A stretch of DNA of 64,000 nucleotides, from contig CM041776.1 in NCBI GenBank assembly GCA_023374045.1, forward strand, positions 279,681,999 through 279,745,998, written 5' to 3'. The DNA comes from Limonium bicolor. Its lineage: Eukaryota; Streptophyta; Magnoliopsida; Caryophyllales; Plumbaginaceae. Positions 22,819 to 35,114 of this stretch are shown here, one piece after another; position 1 is the first letter of the stretch, and each line of letters opens with the position of its first letter. The notes beneath the pieces are model-generated. The model did not search any database. It was not told the origin of the DNA and worked only from the letters and a program-made list of their open reading frames with translations. The position numbers and the translations under genes are program-made.

Positions 22819-24588
22819 CTAGATCATGTTGAGTCCTCCCCTGGCAGGTGGGAGTCCTACAACAAAATCCATGGAGATATCGTGAAATTTCCACTCCGGA
22901 ACTGGCATCGATTCTACCATTCCGCCCGGTCTACGATGTTTAAATTTTACTTTCTGGCATGTCAAGCATCTCAATACATACTCTGTCACATCTGATTTCA
23001 TCCCAGACCACCAGAAGTACCTTTTCATGTCTTTGTACATCTTGGAGGCTCCTGGATGGACTGACAATGTGGAACTGTGTGACTCTCGCAGGATGCGATC
23101 CCTTAGCTCAGCATTGCTTCGGGGAACGCATAGCCTGCCATTCAGCCGAATCAGACCATCTTCATGCAACATAAAGTCATATTTCTTCTTCTCAAATGTA
23201 CCATCTGTGATCTTCTGTCTGATTTCGGTTAGGTAAGGGTCGCTCAACTGAGCGTCTCGCACCTCATCAACCAAGCTAGAAGAAGCGAGTAGCGAATGGA
23301 GCGAGTGTGCTCGACGGCTCAGGGCGTCGGCTACCACGTTTGCCTTCCCTTCCTTATACTGCAAGTCAATGTCGTAATCTGAAAGAAACTCCATCCTCCT
23401 TCTCTGTCTCAGATTTAAATATTTCTGTGTAAATACATACTGTAAGCTCTTGTGGTCGGAGTAGATGGTGATGCTTAACCCATAGAGATAATGTCTCCAT
23501 ATCTTCAAGACGAAGACAATGACTCCTAACTCTAAGTCGTGTGTCGGGTAATTCTCCTCATGCTTTTTCAGCTGACGGGAGGCATAAGCTACAACCTTGC
23601 CATGCTGCATGAGTCTGCATCCCATTCCCTTTCCTGATGCGTCGCAATACACCTCAAATCCCTCTATACCCTTTGGAAGAGTAAGGATGGGCGCTGAGGT
23701 CAATGAGTCTTTTAGGCTCTGAAATGATACTTCGCACTCGTCTGTCCATACAAACGGTGCATCTTTCTTCATCAGTGTAGTCATGGGCTTAGCGACTTTC
23801 AAGAAGTCCTTAACAAATCTCCGGTAGTAACCGGCTAGACCAAGAAAGCTCCTAATGTCGGTAACAGTCTTGGGTCTAGGCCATGATCATACAGCCTCAA
23901 TCTTAGAAGGGTCAACTGATATGCCTACGCTCGAGATGACATGACCAAGGAATGATACCTGATCTAGCCAGAACTTGCATTTAGAGAACTTCGCATACAG
24001 CTGGTTCTCGCGCAGTGTCTCAAGTACTTTCCTCAAATGGAATTCATGCTCTTCTGCTGATTTGGAATACACAAGGATGTCATCAATGAATACAACAACT
24101 GAGGTGTCCAACTGCTCCCTGAAAAGTCGATTCATAAGGTCCATGAAATTTGCTGGTGCGTTTGACAAACCGAATGGCATGACGGTGAATTTGTAGTGGC
24201 CATATCTGGTACGGAATGCCGTTTTCTCAATGTCTTGCTCTCTGATAGCAATCTGATGATACCCAGAACGGAGGTCGATCTTGGAGAAGACTGAGGCTCC
24301 TTTCAGCTGGTCGAATAGGTCATCGATGCGTGGCAATGTGTATTTATTCTTCACTGTAACCGCATTCAACTCGCGGTAGTCAATACAAAGTCGGAGACTA
24401 CCGTCCTTATTCTTCACGAAGAGGACCGGTGCTCCTCAGGGTGATACGCTCGGGTGTATGAACCCTTTGTCGAGAAGGTCACGTAACTGCTCTTTCAGTT
24501 ATGTCATTTCAGCAGGTGCCATGCGGTACGGTGCCCTAGCAATGGGACCGGTACCTGGCAAGAGATCAATCTCAAACTCTATTGCTCT
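22819..24588 (-). pseudogene. pol: Outer RT, RNase H and integrase N-terminus, with in-frame stops
   Basis: A single frame runs through this region with no frameshift but with stops at 24499 (TAA), 24436 (TGA) and 23887 (TGA), and TAG at 22819 at its end. RT motifs are intact between stops: [13 protein letters not shown] and FIDDILVYS. RNase H follows ([20 protein letters not shown]) and then the integrase zinc region ([22 protein letters not shown]). Comparison with the inner element shows tryptophan TGG to TGA at 24436, arginine CGA-type to TGA at 23887 and TGG to TAG at 22819. These look like C-to-T changes on one strand or the other. Confidence 0.9.
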
Positions 24589-25208
24589 CTAAGGTGGCAA
24601 GCCGGGTAGCTCCTTAGGGAATACATCAGGGAATTCAGATACAATGGGTACTTCAGGATTGAACTCTGGATCTCTCTCCAGGTCTTGTAAATAACATAAA
24701 TACACTTCTTTGCCCTTTCTGAGCTCTCGGTACATAGCCATGGCGGATATGATTGTGGTCGAAGGCTCTCTCAGTCTCTGGCGGTAAGATACAGTAACCC
24801 CAGAAGGACTCTTGAGCAACAATCGATGCTCGGCGTAGAAGATTCGCCCCTTATGCCACTCCAACCAATTCATTCCGACTATTACATCAAATCCCAACCC
24901 ATTAAACTCGATGAAGGAGATGGGAAACGATTCGCCTTTGATTTCAATCGTGGCTGCCTTGTAGTACTTGGTACATCGTATTCGCTCCTTCGATGGGAGA
25001 GTAACCAAGAAATTTGGTAGCTCATCTGCATCTAACTTCAACCTCTTCACAAAAGACAGTGATGCAAATGTGTGAGAGGCGCCAGAGTCAAATAACACAT
25101 TGGCTTCAATGCCATTCACTGGGAAGGTTCCCGTTAAGATGGTGCCGCTTCTACCGGCTTGTGCTTCGGTGAGGATACTCAGGTTCCCTTCGGTACCGAG
25201 TCCACAAC
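24589..25208 (-). pseudogene. pol: Outer protease exon
   Basis: This encodes the retropepsin-like aspartic protease that would cleave Gag and Pol. The motif is [10 protein letters not shown] followed by a longer flap region than the inner copy keeps (SFVKRLKLDADELP). The predicted exon starts at 25208 after an ATAG acceptor and opens GCGLGTEG in the same frame as RT. The frame ends at a TAG at 24589, just after FPKELPGLPP. Upstream of 25208 the frame is open as far as 25269, but similarity to the inner element begins at the acceptor. Confidence 0.85.
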
Positions 25209-25349
25209 CTATTGAAGTCACAATTTCATAAGTATTGATGGTGGACACATGTGGAATTGAAATCAACACTGCTCTTTATTGATAAACCAACCATCATACA
25301 TACCGTGTCTCTAATACACGTTACTAATACATTACATGATACTATGAAT
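25209..25349 (-). other. Spacer between outer AlkB stop and protease exon
   Basis: This is the positional counterpart of 12868-13042 in the inner element. It is A+T-rich and ends in an AG acceptor on the minus strand. It has no similarity to a known gene by eye. Confidence 0.55.
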
Positions 25350-26085
25350 TTAGTACTTCCTAAAGGTAAGGTTCAGGCGTCCTGGTTTCATGTGTGTGGC
25401 ATTGATTATTGCCGGCGGTGCCGTATTCAACTTGATCATGTTGATCCCGTGATACAGCATCCTAGAGTTTCCACCCATGATTAGGGCATCTCCTGATCTC
25501 AATACCAATTTCTGTGTGAGGTCCACACGCTTCTGCTCGCTATACATAAATATGGCGTCATCACCAATGGACCAAGACACTACGGGCACTCCTTGTTCAA
25601 GAGATTCCGCTGTCTCGTCCTTGTCTTGGTGTAACCCAAGTCGTCCTTCTTTCTCATAGAAGTTGACGATACAAAGGTCCCTTCAAGTGCGGGGATCGGA
25701 TCATATTCACATTGTTGTGCAAGTTTTACTACTTGTGTGACAAGTGTATGAAACTCTGGAGGTATTGTCGGTGGCGTCGCTCCGTCTTGTGTTCGTGTCT
25801 CTTGGTATGTCTTGGTAGAAGGATTCCAATCCTTTCCCAAGCACATCATCTTCAGCTTCATCTTCGCTCCACCAGGGAATTCGGGTGTATAAAATCCTCC
25901 TTGACCCATTCCTAGTTTGTTGCATCGTCGGATGATCGCAATTTGTGCTTCGGGTGTCAGGTATTCCTTTAATAGAATCATACCTGGTCGGATGACCTAA
26001 CACTGCTCGCTGGTGTAGTGATTGGTGATGTCGGTCTCTTCTTGATTCGGTTTCGAAGGTATTGGATAGCAGATACTAAAGCTTC
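25350..26085 (-). pseudogene. AlkB-like dioxygenase of the outer element, one frameshift and one stop
   Basis: This is homologous to 12129-12867 at the same place between Gag and protease, on the opposite strand. From the acceptor at 26085 the frame reads SFSICYPIPSKPNQEE, meets a TAG where the inner copy has glutamine, then runs 25981-25675 or so (YLTPEAQIAIIRRC). A one-base shift near 25680 follows. The catalytic stretch then reads in another frame (VNFYEKEGRLGLHQDKDE), with the HxD pair, LYHGI and RLNLTFR all present. The distal part is open at 25589-25350. Catalytic residues thus survive although the frame is broken. Across the N-terminal junction the frame is open where the inner copy lost a base. 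Confidence 0.88.
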
Positions 26086-26239
26086 CTATGGTTATAAATT
26101 TCATCTACGGTGAGTACTAGTTTTAACTACTTCATTTCATGCTCAATACACACTTCTATTCATTTACTCATGCATTCACTCAAACAATTACTTCAATACT
26201 TAGTCATGCTTCTCAAGGATTAAAGGTTCAGTTAATTAC
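26086..26239 (-). other. Predicted intron between outer gag and AlkB exon (154 bp)
   Basis: On the minus strand it runs from GTAATTAAC after GGCCCAG to CATAG before GAAGC. Phase 1, restoring GGA as in the inner element. Confidence 0.6.
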
Positions 26240-27700
26240 CTGGGCCGGACTTAGAACCGGTCTCATCTCTGTCGATAATGTGTAAGGCAGGATGCCTCTA
26301 GGGTGCGCCCTTCTGAGGACCTCGGGATCCCTGTCCCTGCGGCGCCTGCTGGGTTGGCATCGCCAGATGCAACCTCCTTGCCTTCCCTCTGCTTATAGCT
26401 CTGGAAGTTTCCTCTTGGTTTGGCATTCTCTGGGCAAAAGTTGGCTCGGTGTCCGGGCTTCCAACATTGTAGCACCAGATTTTCTCTCCCTTGGCAATCT
26501 AGGCCGGGATGGCTTGGTTGCACTTCCTACACCATATGCACGACTATCTGAGTAGGTCATGGTGAAACCGGAGCCAGAACCTAATAAGGTTTAGAGAGTT
26601 AGCACATTTGTGCGGAAATACTAGATATGGTACTTATACAAATACGAATTAGGAATAGAAGTTTACCCTTAGGTGGGTGTGATCTCAGTGGCTTCGCAGC
26701 CACCGGTGCAGAAGAACCAAGTTGAAGAAGCTCAACTGGTTTGCCCTTCTCCTGGGCACTGCTCTCACTGGGGAAGTTCTTTTGGGTTTGCTGAAAGAAT
26801 TTCCCCTTCTCCTTTTTCCAGCTCTTACCCTGGTTCTGCTCCTCGGCATTGGTATTCTTGTTGTTGGCCTTGCGCTTAAGCGCGGTTTCTTCATCCCGTA
26901 ATTTGCAAGTGATCTCAACGCGAGATGCCGCGTGATAACACTCCTGAAGTTTCAGGTATTAGCCGGGATTCTTATTTAGAAAGAAGATAAGGTAATGACT
27001 TAAGGAATTTACAATGGTACTAAGGGTTAAACCGATATTTACCTGAAGAGAGGTAAATCTGGTGTAGCCCATACCGTACCGAAGGCGATGGCTCAGACCG
27101 CCACAGAAGCGATCGACCAACACCTGGCCGGTATACCCAAGGTCGGGTAGTAGACGAAGAAGAGAGGTGAAGGTACGGTAGTACTCATCGACAGACATCT
27201 TCTCTGTCATTCTCAAGGCACCCAGCTCAAGTCTTTTTCTTGTCTTGACGTGTTCAGGGTAGTATTTGGATTGGAGGAGAGATGTGAAGGATTCCCAGTC
27301 AAAGGTGGGGTCATCAACATGATCGTTCTTGATTAGTTTCCACCAATCCATGGTTGTATCCTTAAGGTAGTAGGCGGCTAATCTCACTCGAACTCCAGCA
27401 GGACATTCGAGAGTCTCAAATGCAGTCTACATTTCGGAGATGTAGGCTTCAAGCTTAGCAGGGTCGCTCTCGCCTCTAAATCACAGAGGTCAGAGATCTG
27501 CGATATCTTTTACCCAGTTTACTTCTCTGGGTGGAGGGGCGGGATTGGTCCCATTTGGTTCTGTTGGGTTTGCTGCATAGCAGTGATTACTTGCGGTAGC
27601 ATCTGTGCTACCGTGGCGGCGACGATCTCAGCTATCATCTGCGCGCCAGGTTATTCAGAGGCTTCGCCTCTAGCTCGGCCTCGGCCTTGTCCTGACATCT
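26240..27700 (-). pseudogene. gag: Outer gag, three exons with frameshifts
   Basis: On the minus strand exon 1 ends at 27043, exon 2 is 26943-26667 and exon 3 is 26580-26240. Introns lie at 27042-26944 and 26666-26581. The start near 27700 encodes an RG-rich N-terminus (MSGQGRGRARGEASE) before a stop. The capsid part is open at 27387 to the exon end (LAAYYLKDTTMDWWKL, MSVDEYYRTF). Exon 2 begins ECYHAA. Exon 3 holds one recognisable knuckle fragment (CWKPGHRANFC) and a degraded first knuckle. It ends near a tail similar to the inner Gag end and a CAG|GTAATT donor. The protein would form particles, but the N-terminal half is interrupted by frame changes. Confidence 0.8.
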
Positions 27701-27928
27701 GAACATTTAGCATTTACATTAGGCTTCGCACATGTGACATTGTGACATGTGTTGTGACCCATTGGTCTTGAAATTTAAGCAAGGTATCGTTCCTAAGAAC
27801 GTCAAGGGTATCTGTTGTTAACAACGGTAATTCCTAGTTAGGTTTCTAAGTATCCGTCTTAAGACGGTTGAAATCCTAACTCGGTAATCCCTATGCTCGG
27901 TAATCTTAGGTCATCAGAGCGTAACTAC

Positions 27929-27940
27929 GCTCTGATACCA
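27929..27940 (-). promoter_or_regulatory. Primer binding site, initiator tRNA-Met type (outer gypsy)
   Basis: The minus strand reads TGGTATCAGAGC, five bases inside the 5' LTR end. It is the same primer as for the inner element and LARD. The stretch from here to gag (27701-27928) is leader without a gene. Confidence 0.92.
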
Positions 27941-29046
27941 CTTTTTGTAACACCCCTACGGCTAATCCTATACTTACCGTCTAATCGTCCTGATAATCCT
28001 ACTACGTCGCAGCGGAAATACTACTACTACGGCGGGGGGTACAACGCCGCTAACCGCCCATACGGCTAGCAAGGCTTACACTACCTACAGTCACGGTCTG
28101 ATGCCTAAGTATACCGAGCTACTACATTGCATACCAAATACCGAATACAAAAGATCATATGCTTACATTGCTGGATTACCGAGTATCAAAAGCATATTTA
28201 GTTACATCCCTTTCAAGTCCACCAAAAGTAATGAGTTGCTACAAGCTACTCATCTATACCAATTCACCATCTTTTCATTATCCAAAAAGGTGTACCCCAT
28301 GGTACACCGGCTAACAAAAACCTACAGCCGTGTACTACTTAGTACACCATTCAATTCATCATTACACAAAAAGAAATCAAACTAAATCTCTTCATGGTAT
28401 TCACCCTTCTCGAGGACCTGCATGTAGTAAAAACATCACCCCAAGGGGCTCAGCAAAAGCTGTGCATAAACTTCGCATATACCGCGTGGTAACTAGGGTA
28501 CGCTGACTATTTAAGGTCGATTGTACATGCGGTTTGTTAATTTCATACATACATGCTTTGCATTCAACATACAATCATATACAATTCAATATACAATCCA
28601 AGATAGCAGTACGATAGCACACACAATACTTACCTTCACAAGGGTTAGCCAAATTACGCATCCGGGTTAATCGGAATGCTTTTTACTCTTTTTTCATTAC
28701 ACATTACTTACTCTTACTTTACTTACTTAATTTTTCATACTTGTTTACTCATTCTTACTTACTTACTTTTACTCATGTTAAGTCGGTATGACCCCTGGCC
28801 CGAGGACTACTCCGTCCCACCACCGGGATTTACTTGACTCACCAATCCAGGATGCTACCCATTTAAGGGGTATGGGCCGTGGACCAGTTTAAGAGTCAGG
28901 AATTGGAGCCAACCTCTTGTGACTCTGCATCCTCACGCGTGGCCGAAACTATATCGGACTTCTACTCATTCCAATTTAATTACCAATTTAAGTTAGATTG
29001 GTTAGCTTGTTAGGAATCAGTTAGAAGTCTAATCACAATCACATTC

Positions 29047-32000
29047 TGAAATACCCCAAAATAATAATATGGATTAAATATTTAATCATTGATTAAGGCC
29101 TAAACATGCCTTAAAAGTTAACTGAGAACAACAGTGGTCAACACAAAACAAAGTATTGCACCCTTTGACTGTTTAGGGTAAATAAACCCAAATGAACTCC
29201 TTAGGACATAAAATTTGTCCTAAGCTTATTAACACATTACTAAACATATTACAATTGTTGGACAACACTCCAACACAATGAACAAGTACTTCCATGCTTT
29301 AAGGTCAAGTAGGGCAAAAATGTGCTCTAAGAATACCTTAAAGGTCTAATGACCTCTAAATGTTATAAAATTGGATTCCATGATCAAATATCATGTAAGG
29401 AACACAACAAAACTGTTCTCAAAGAAAACAGAGCTCAGAAACACCCTGCGACTCAAAATGTGCACTAAAATTCCTTAAAGCACGTTTTTTGTGTATGAGC
29501 TCTAAGATAATGACTTTTGTCACTGTAAAGACTATAATAAGTTCTTTATAACATTAATGTGACATGATAGACTATATTATAAAGTCTAAATCAAAGTTTA
29601 AAAATAAAATCAAAATATGCCATTTAGGTATGAATAGTAACCCAAATAATGCATTTTTGGACAAATTGACCAAGTTTGGTCAATGGTCAATTAATTGACC
29701 CATTTGACCATATGGCTGTCGGCTGGCAAGGAGGTGGGAAGACACCTCACACATCATTGATTTCCAATTAATTACCTAATACCAATTTAGCATAGTAAAA
29801 GTTACTTTTCTTACTTTTTCAATTATTTTAGCCATTCCAATCATTCCCTTGCTTCTTGTCCCATTCCAGCCAATCCATAACCCCTTCCAAACTCTCTCAA
29901 GCTTTGTTCTTGAGCATGGAAGACAGATATAACTCTTAAGCTTCTAAGGTAATGTTTTAAGGCTTATTTTAGCTCTTTTTCTCATCTCTTCATTACCTAC
30001 ACTTATATCTCGTGGCTCATCACTTCCTATGGCTCATTCTCAGTGTTTTAAGGTTAGAACAGCATCCAAAATCGGCTGAAGCAAGTTAAGGGACCAAAGT
30101 CTCCAAAATTTGCATTTTAAGGTAAAAACATACCTTAAGCTTCTCCACTCTCCATCCGGTTTTCTTCCTTTGATTTTTATGAGTTTATACACTCATAATA
30201 TTCATTTTTACATGTTCAATCAGTTGGTTAGCCATTTGGAGCAAGGGTGGCCGAGATCCAAAGGAAATACTCTTCTTTAAGGCATTTTGCCAAGGTAAAA
30301 CCTATTACCACAGCAGCTTGTTGTTGTCTAGCTATTTCCTATGTCTATATGATGAATTTAACACCTTGTGGTGTGTTTAAATCAGGCCGAATTCCTCTTG
30401 AAGTTCCCTTGCATTTTTAAGGTGATTTTTGCCTTAAATCTTACATTAATTGTTCCTTATGGTTAAACTCAAGCTTGGAGTATAACCATATCTTGTTTTG
30501 GTGTATTAAACATGTCTAAATGATGTGGTGAATTTTCCTTCAAGTGGCCGAGTTCATACAAGGAGAAATCAAGGTATAAACACCTTAAAACTTATGATTT
30601 TATGATTTCTTAGCATATATATAAATTATGCCGAGAGTGGAGTTTAACATATGGGTTATATTAACCTAGAAATGGAAAAAAATGACTAAGATAAATTAAG
30701 CTAGTCATTTAAGTGATTTAATTAACATAATGGTCAAATTATGACATTATGTGGAAAAATAATTAAACTAAAGTGAGGCCGTGAGTTTATACTATATTTT
30801 GAGACATTTAAAGTGTAATTTATTTTGCAAGTTCAAGGTTGTAATAAGGCCATGTCATTAGGCCATTTTAATTTAAGTTTATAAGCTTATTTGGTTAGAT
30901 TTATGCTTATATAATTAAGTTGGGGCCAAACCGTAATTACTGGAAAATATAAAGCCGTGGGCTTAATTTAGAATAATTTAGGGTTTTTAAATGAATTTAA
31001 TAAAAATTATAACATTTTATAAAGTTTTGTGTCAAAATTGTAAAAATAGAAAAGTATGGGGGAAGATTGGTAATTACCGAAAGTTTGGGTCCCATTTGGT
31101 ATTAGAAGTCAAAGTTGACTATATAGGAGACTTTGACCAAGTTTGGAGGATTTAAGAAATTAAAATACTACCTTATATTAAGATAGTTATTAAATTGTAA
31201 AAGATTTATAAGAGATGGGGTTATATTGTGATTTCCGAAAACTTGGGGTACTAAATAGAATTTAGAACAGTCCTTAAGTTATTAGGAATTTTTAGAAGTT
31301 TATTTGGTTAAGTTTGGAGTCTATATGAATTATATAAGTATAATATATGATATTTTATAACATTGTTACAAATAGGCAACAAATGGGTAAAAACCGAGAT
31401 TTATAGAAAATATAAGGTTAGGAATGATATTTATAACCTTGTGGTATAGTTTGGTAATTTTTGGAGTTATATATAAGGTTTTATCAAGATATATGTATAA
31501 TATATAGTTTTAATGGAACTAGAAAACTATGTATTATAAATTGGGAAGGTTTGGAATATATACAAAGTTTGGTGGTGGGAATTTAATTAAAACAGTCCTA
31601 GGGTCTGTTCGAAAATTATAGCCTTTAAAAATTATAGGTTATAATTATATTAAGGTTTAAGGATTATAATATAAGGTATATATTATAAGTGTAACAATGA
31701 AATATAATTTGGGATTGATTTGTGATTTATAGAAGTTTAGTGGTTTATAGTGAAAGCCGAGAATATGAGGGGTTGTTTGGTATTTTATAACAAAATATAA
31801 CTATAGGTTATGATTGTTTTAATGACTTAGATGTCATAATATATGTTATATAACTATAATGTAACAGTATATTAATTATGTGGTGGATTTTGTAAATATT
31901 CAAGAACATAGGTGCTGTTCGGAAATATTAACATTTTTAAATGAAATTTATAATATGGTTTTTAATGTTATAAGAGTTATAACATTTATAATATAAGAGG

Positions 32001-34231
32001 TATTCATTAAAAAGGATGAATATATATTATAAGACTTACCATATAATAAATAGTTCCATAATACATGTATATAAATAAATATATGTTATGGTGTAGAAAA
32101 TGTGATATGGTTCAATAACTATAAATTATCATAATTAAAATGATAATAGATAAAGAGAAAGGAATTATAAACATTAGATATGGAAATTCTAATGTTAAGA
32201 GTATACATGGGATAATAAGGATTTAAATAATTCAAAGTACTTTTACATATGAATTATACTCCATTAAATTTTAAAAAAAAAACAAACCTTAGGGAAATAA
32301 ATACTAAGGTGAAATGTATAATACATGATAAAGGATTATACATGCAATGTAGAAACAAACTATATGATATACAAGGGTATATTAAGTTACATGCGATAAC
32401 AAAGTTCAACAAATAAGTATATTAATATACGAGACAAGACTACGCATGTAATATAATATTTTTCCAATCTCGAGTTAAGCTGAAAACCCAACAAACGATG
32501 ACAGTTAGTAACGGGGGATTAACCGGGAGGTACTAGTGACGGTACGGGGTACCGTAGGGTTGTGTTGTTATACGGGATGCTAATCAGTAGCATTATGTAT
32601 TGTTTAGACTGTTAGAGACGACACACGGAGCATAGGACCTTGCTGATTCATACTCCACCGTAACACAATCAGGGTGAACGGTATGTTATTTATGTGGCTT
32701 GATTGTCTCTGAGGATTTCCTCAGTTCAGACATTGTGTGAAAATCTGTGATAAGATTTAATGTCTGCTTGTGTGAATTAATATGCTTGAGTTGTGTATTA
32801 ATGCTGCTTTAATATTACTGTTGCACGATAACAGTACCGTTCGTATATATGAACATATTATAAAACGAACTAGCGGCAATGATGCTATCTTATATGTGTA
32901 ATATAAGGAACCTAAGTAAACATTGTAGCATCAGGATAATAAGATATATATATTACCTGAGACTTATATACGGAGCATTGGCCTCTTTAACGTCGCTCTC
33001 GTATCTAACACTGGATCCCGAGTCGACATACTCAGGATTGGACTAACAACCTCAGTCTGTTGTGTTAGGAAAAATAATAAAACGATGCGATGGTATAGAT
33101 AAGTTTATCAAGAGGATGTGGCTCTTGCTGTGAACTGTGATCCATTAACGATACTAGGATACCGTGTGGTAACCATAAGTATCAGGATAAATTTCCAACG
33201 AACTACAGAACGTTCGTAGGTCGGAGACTCTACCGCTGGAGTGGCTACTGCCGTGGGTGACCCGCCATAAGAGATGGGTAACTTAGAGATACGTCGTTCT
33301 AACGAGACGTTGTCATTAGACATGACTGAACAATTACGAACGACTATACTAACTCGTACATTAGGCGAACATTATTTGGGCTTGCATGCCAAAGACGAGA
33401 GTTTATACTCGTTTATAATTCTCGTTGTTTCGCCTTGTTGTTCAATGGTTGTGCTTTGTGGTTATGTGTGGTATGTTGGTGGATTTGTTTGAACGAGCCA
33501 TTGTGCTCATATGTGTGTTGTGAACTGGTTGTGCCGAGTCGCAGTACTCATGTGTGGATTATGGTGGATTGCTTGGTCGGGTGAGTCGCCGAACTCAATT
33601 ATGAACTATTAAGTGTTTGTTGGAATGGAGTCTCTGTACTCATATAAGCGTTGTAACGCTTTCAGTGGTTTATTACGATGCGATGTGTGAAGCCGGGGGC
33701 TTGTTTGTTATTTGAGTTTACTGCAATATATATTGTTGCTTTACAGTTTTAACATTAAACTACTTGCATGAAAATGAATTGCATGCTCTCGACCTAATAA
33801 CTGAGGGTCCGAGGGGGCATGACAGTCATGTAGTAACATACTCAACAGGGGCTGATTCCATACCACAAACAACCATTTTTGCAGGTATGCAGCTTCCGGT
33901 GTCGGCAAAGAGAGGGACGCACTGGGTAGTTTAATGACAGTTGTTTAAATATGCACTGTTGCATTTTGATACGAACTTAGAAACGTGTATAGAATTGGGA
34001 TACTTAGAATGCTCACTGTGAATGTATTTTATATTGGTTTGGGAAGGTTAGATCCAACTCTTGTTGTCACTGTGGGAAATCGTTTCGTATTTAAGAATAT
34101 ATCAGTAAGCACGTTATTACTCGTATGGGCGAGTAAGAACGGTGACACCAGTAGTTCAATTGTTGAGATTACCGCTGCGATTATAATGTTAAGTAAGATG
34201 ATTAGGAGCCGATCGGAGTAGGGGTGTTACA
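29047..34231 (+). repeat. Solo LTR embedded in the outer 5' LTR (5185 bp)
   Basis: It starts TGAAATACCCCAAAAT and ends GGGGTGTTACA. CATTC flanks it at 29042-29046 and 34232-34236, a perfect 5-bp target duplication. There is no internal region, so it is the product of LTR-LTR recombination of an older element. It is present at the same site in both outer LTRs. No gene is seen in it; small ORFs near 33100-34220 repeat in the left copy. Confidence 0.93.
33018..33660. repeat. GAGT...ACTC hairpin cluster in the solo LTR
   Basis: Short dyads occur at 33018-33036 (CCGAGT/ACTCAGG), 33394-33412 (ACGAG/CTCGT), 33494-33509, 33534-33550, 33581-33598, 33628-33642 and 33647-33660. The three from 33534 are spaced about 46-47 bp. 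The left copy has the same set around 3420-4060. Confidence 0.55.
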
Positions 34232-34781
34232 CATTCGGTCACAATACAATATATCGTACATACACACACTCATATTCATCCATACATTTCATGAATTATA
34301 CAAACTATGATTTAAAGAAGGTATGCAAACAAGGAACAATCTCGTGATATTCACAAGTAAGCATAATATGTCTGATTCGTGCGTTTCTTATTTGGTGATC
34401 AGTTAGCACACAACACACAAATCAGAGTAACCAAGGTAGCATACGGGGCATGAGAAGTTCATACCGTTCAACGTTGTACTTGTATCCCAACTTTCCTCCG
34501 GTGTTCACAGTCCAAGTCCTATGACATGCATACAATCGAGTGATTAATCTAAGTATCATTAACTAAACTCGATTACTCTTACATTTCCTAACTCATACTT
34601 ACTACATCTTTACAATTCTTATACTTACATATGGTTTACTTACTCTTTATTACTTTTAAAACTTGTTCATACTCTTAATGACCTTTAAACATCCTTAATT
34701 AAGTCGTAATTATCTTATACTATCATTACCATTCACTTCTTTACCTTAATACCCATTTAATACACTTAATTTTACAATTTT

Positions 34782-35114
34782 TGGTTGGTTCAGGACCTTG
34801 TCCGGGTCTTAAGTCCCGGACCAACTCATGGTCATAACTCTTAGCAGGTTTTACTGCATGATCCGGGTCCTCATACTGGTCTTGAGTCCCGGACCAGAGG
34901 CAGTTAAAAGTCTCGGTGGATTTTCTTACTATGGTCCGGGTCTTCTTACCTAGGGTAAGTCCCGGACCTTAAACTTACAGAATTCTCGGCCTGATTAATA
35001 GGGGTGGTCCGGGTCCTTGCACTGGACTTAAGTCCCGGACCACTCCTCTCTCTAACTCTCGGATACAAAATGCAGCATGGTCCGGGTCTTTGTCCGGGGA
35101 CTAAGTCCCGGACC
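34782..35114. repeat. Five-unit hairpin array, outer 5' LTR
   Basis: This is the counterpart of 5191-5522 with the same five TCCGGG/CCCGGA dyads and spacing. The first unit has a changed left arm (GGTTCAGG for GGTCCGGG), a C-to-T and a G-to-A pair that weakens the stem. Confidence 0.85.
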
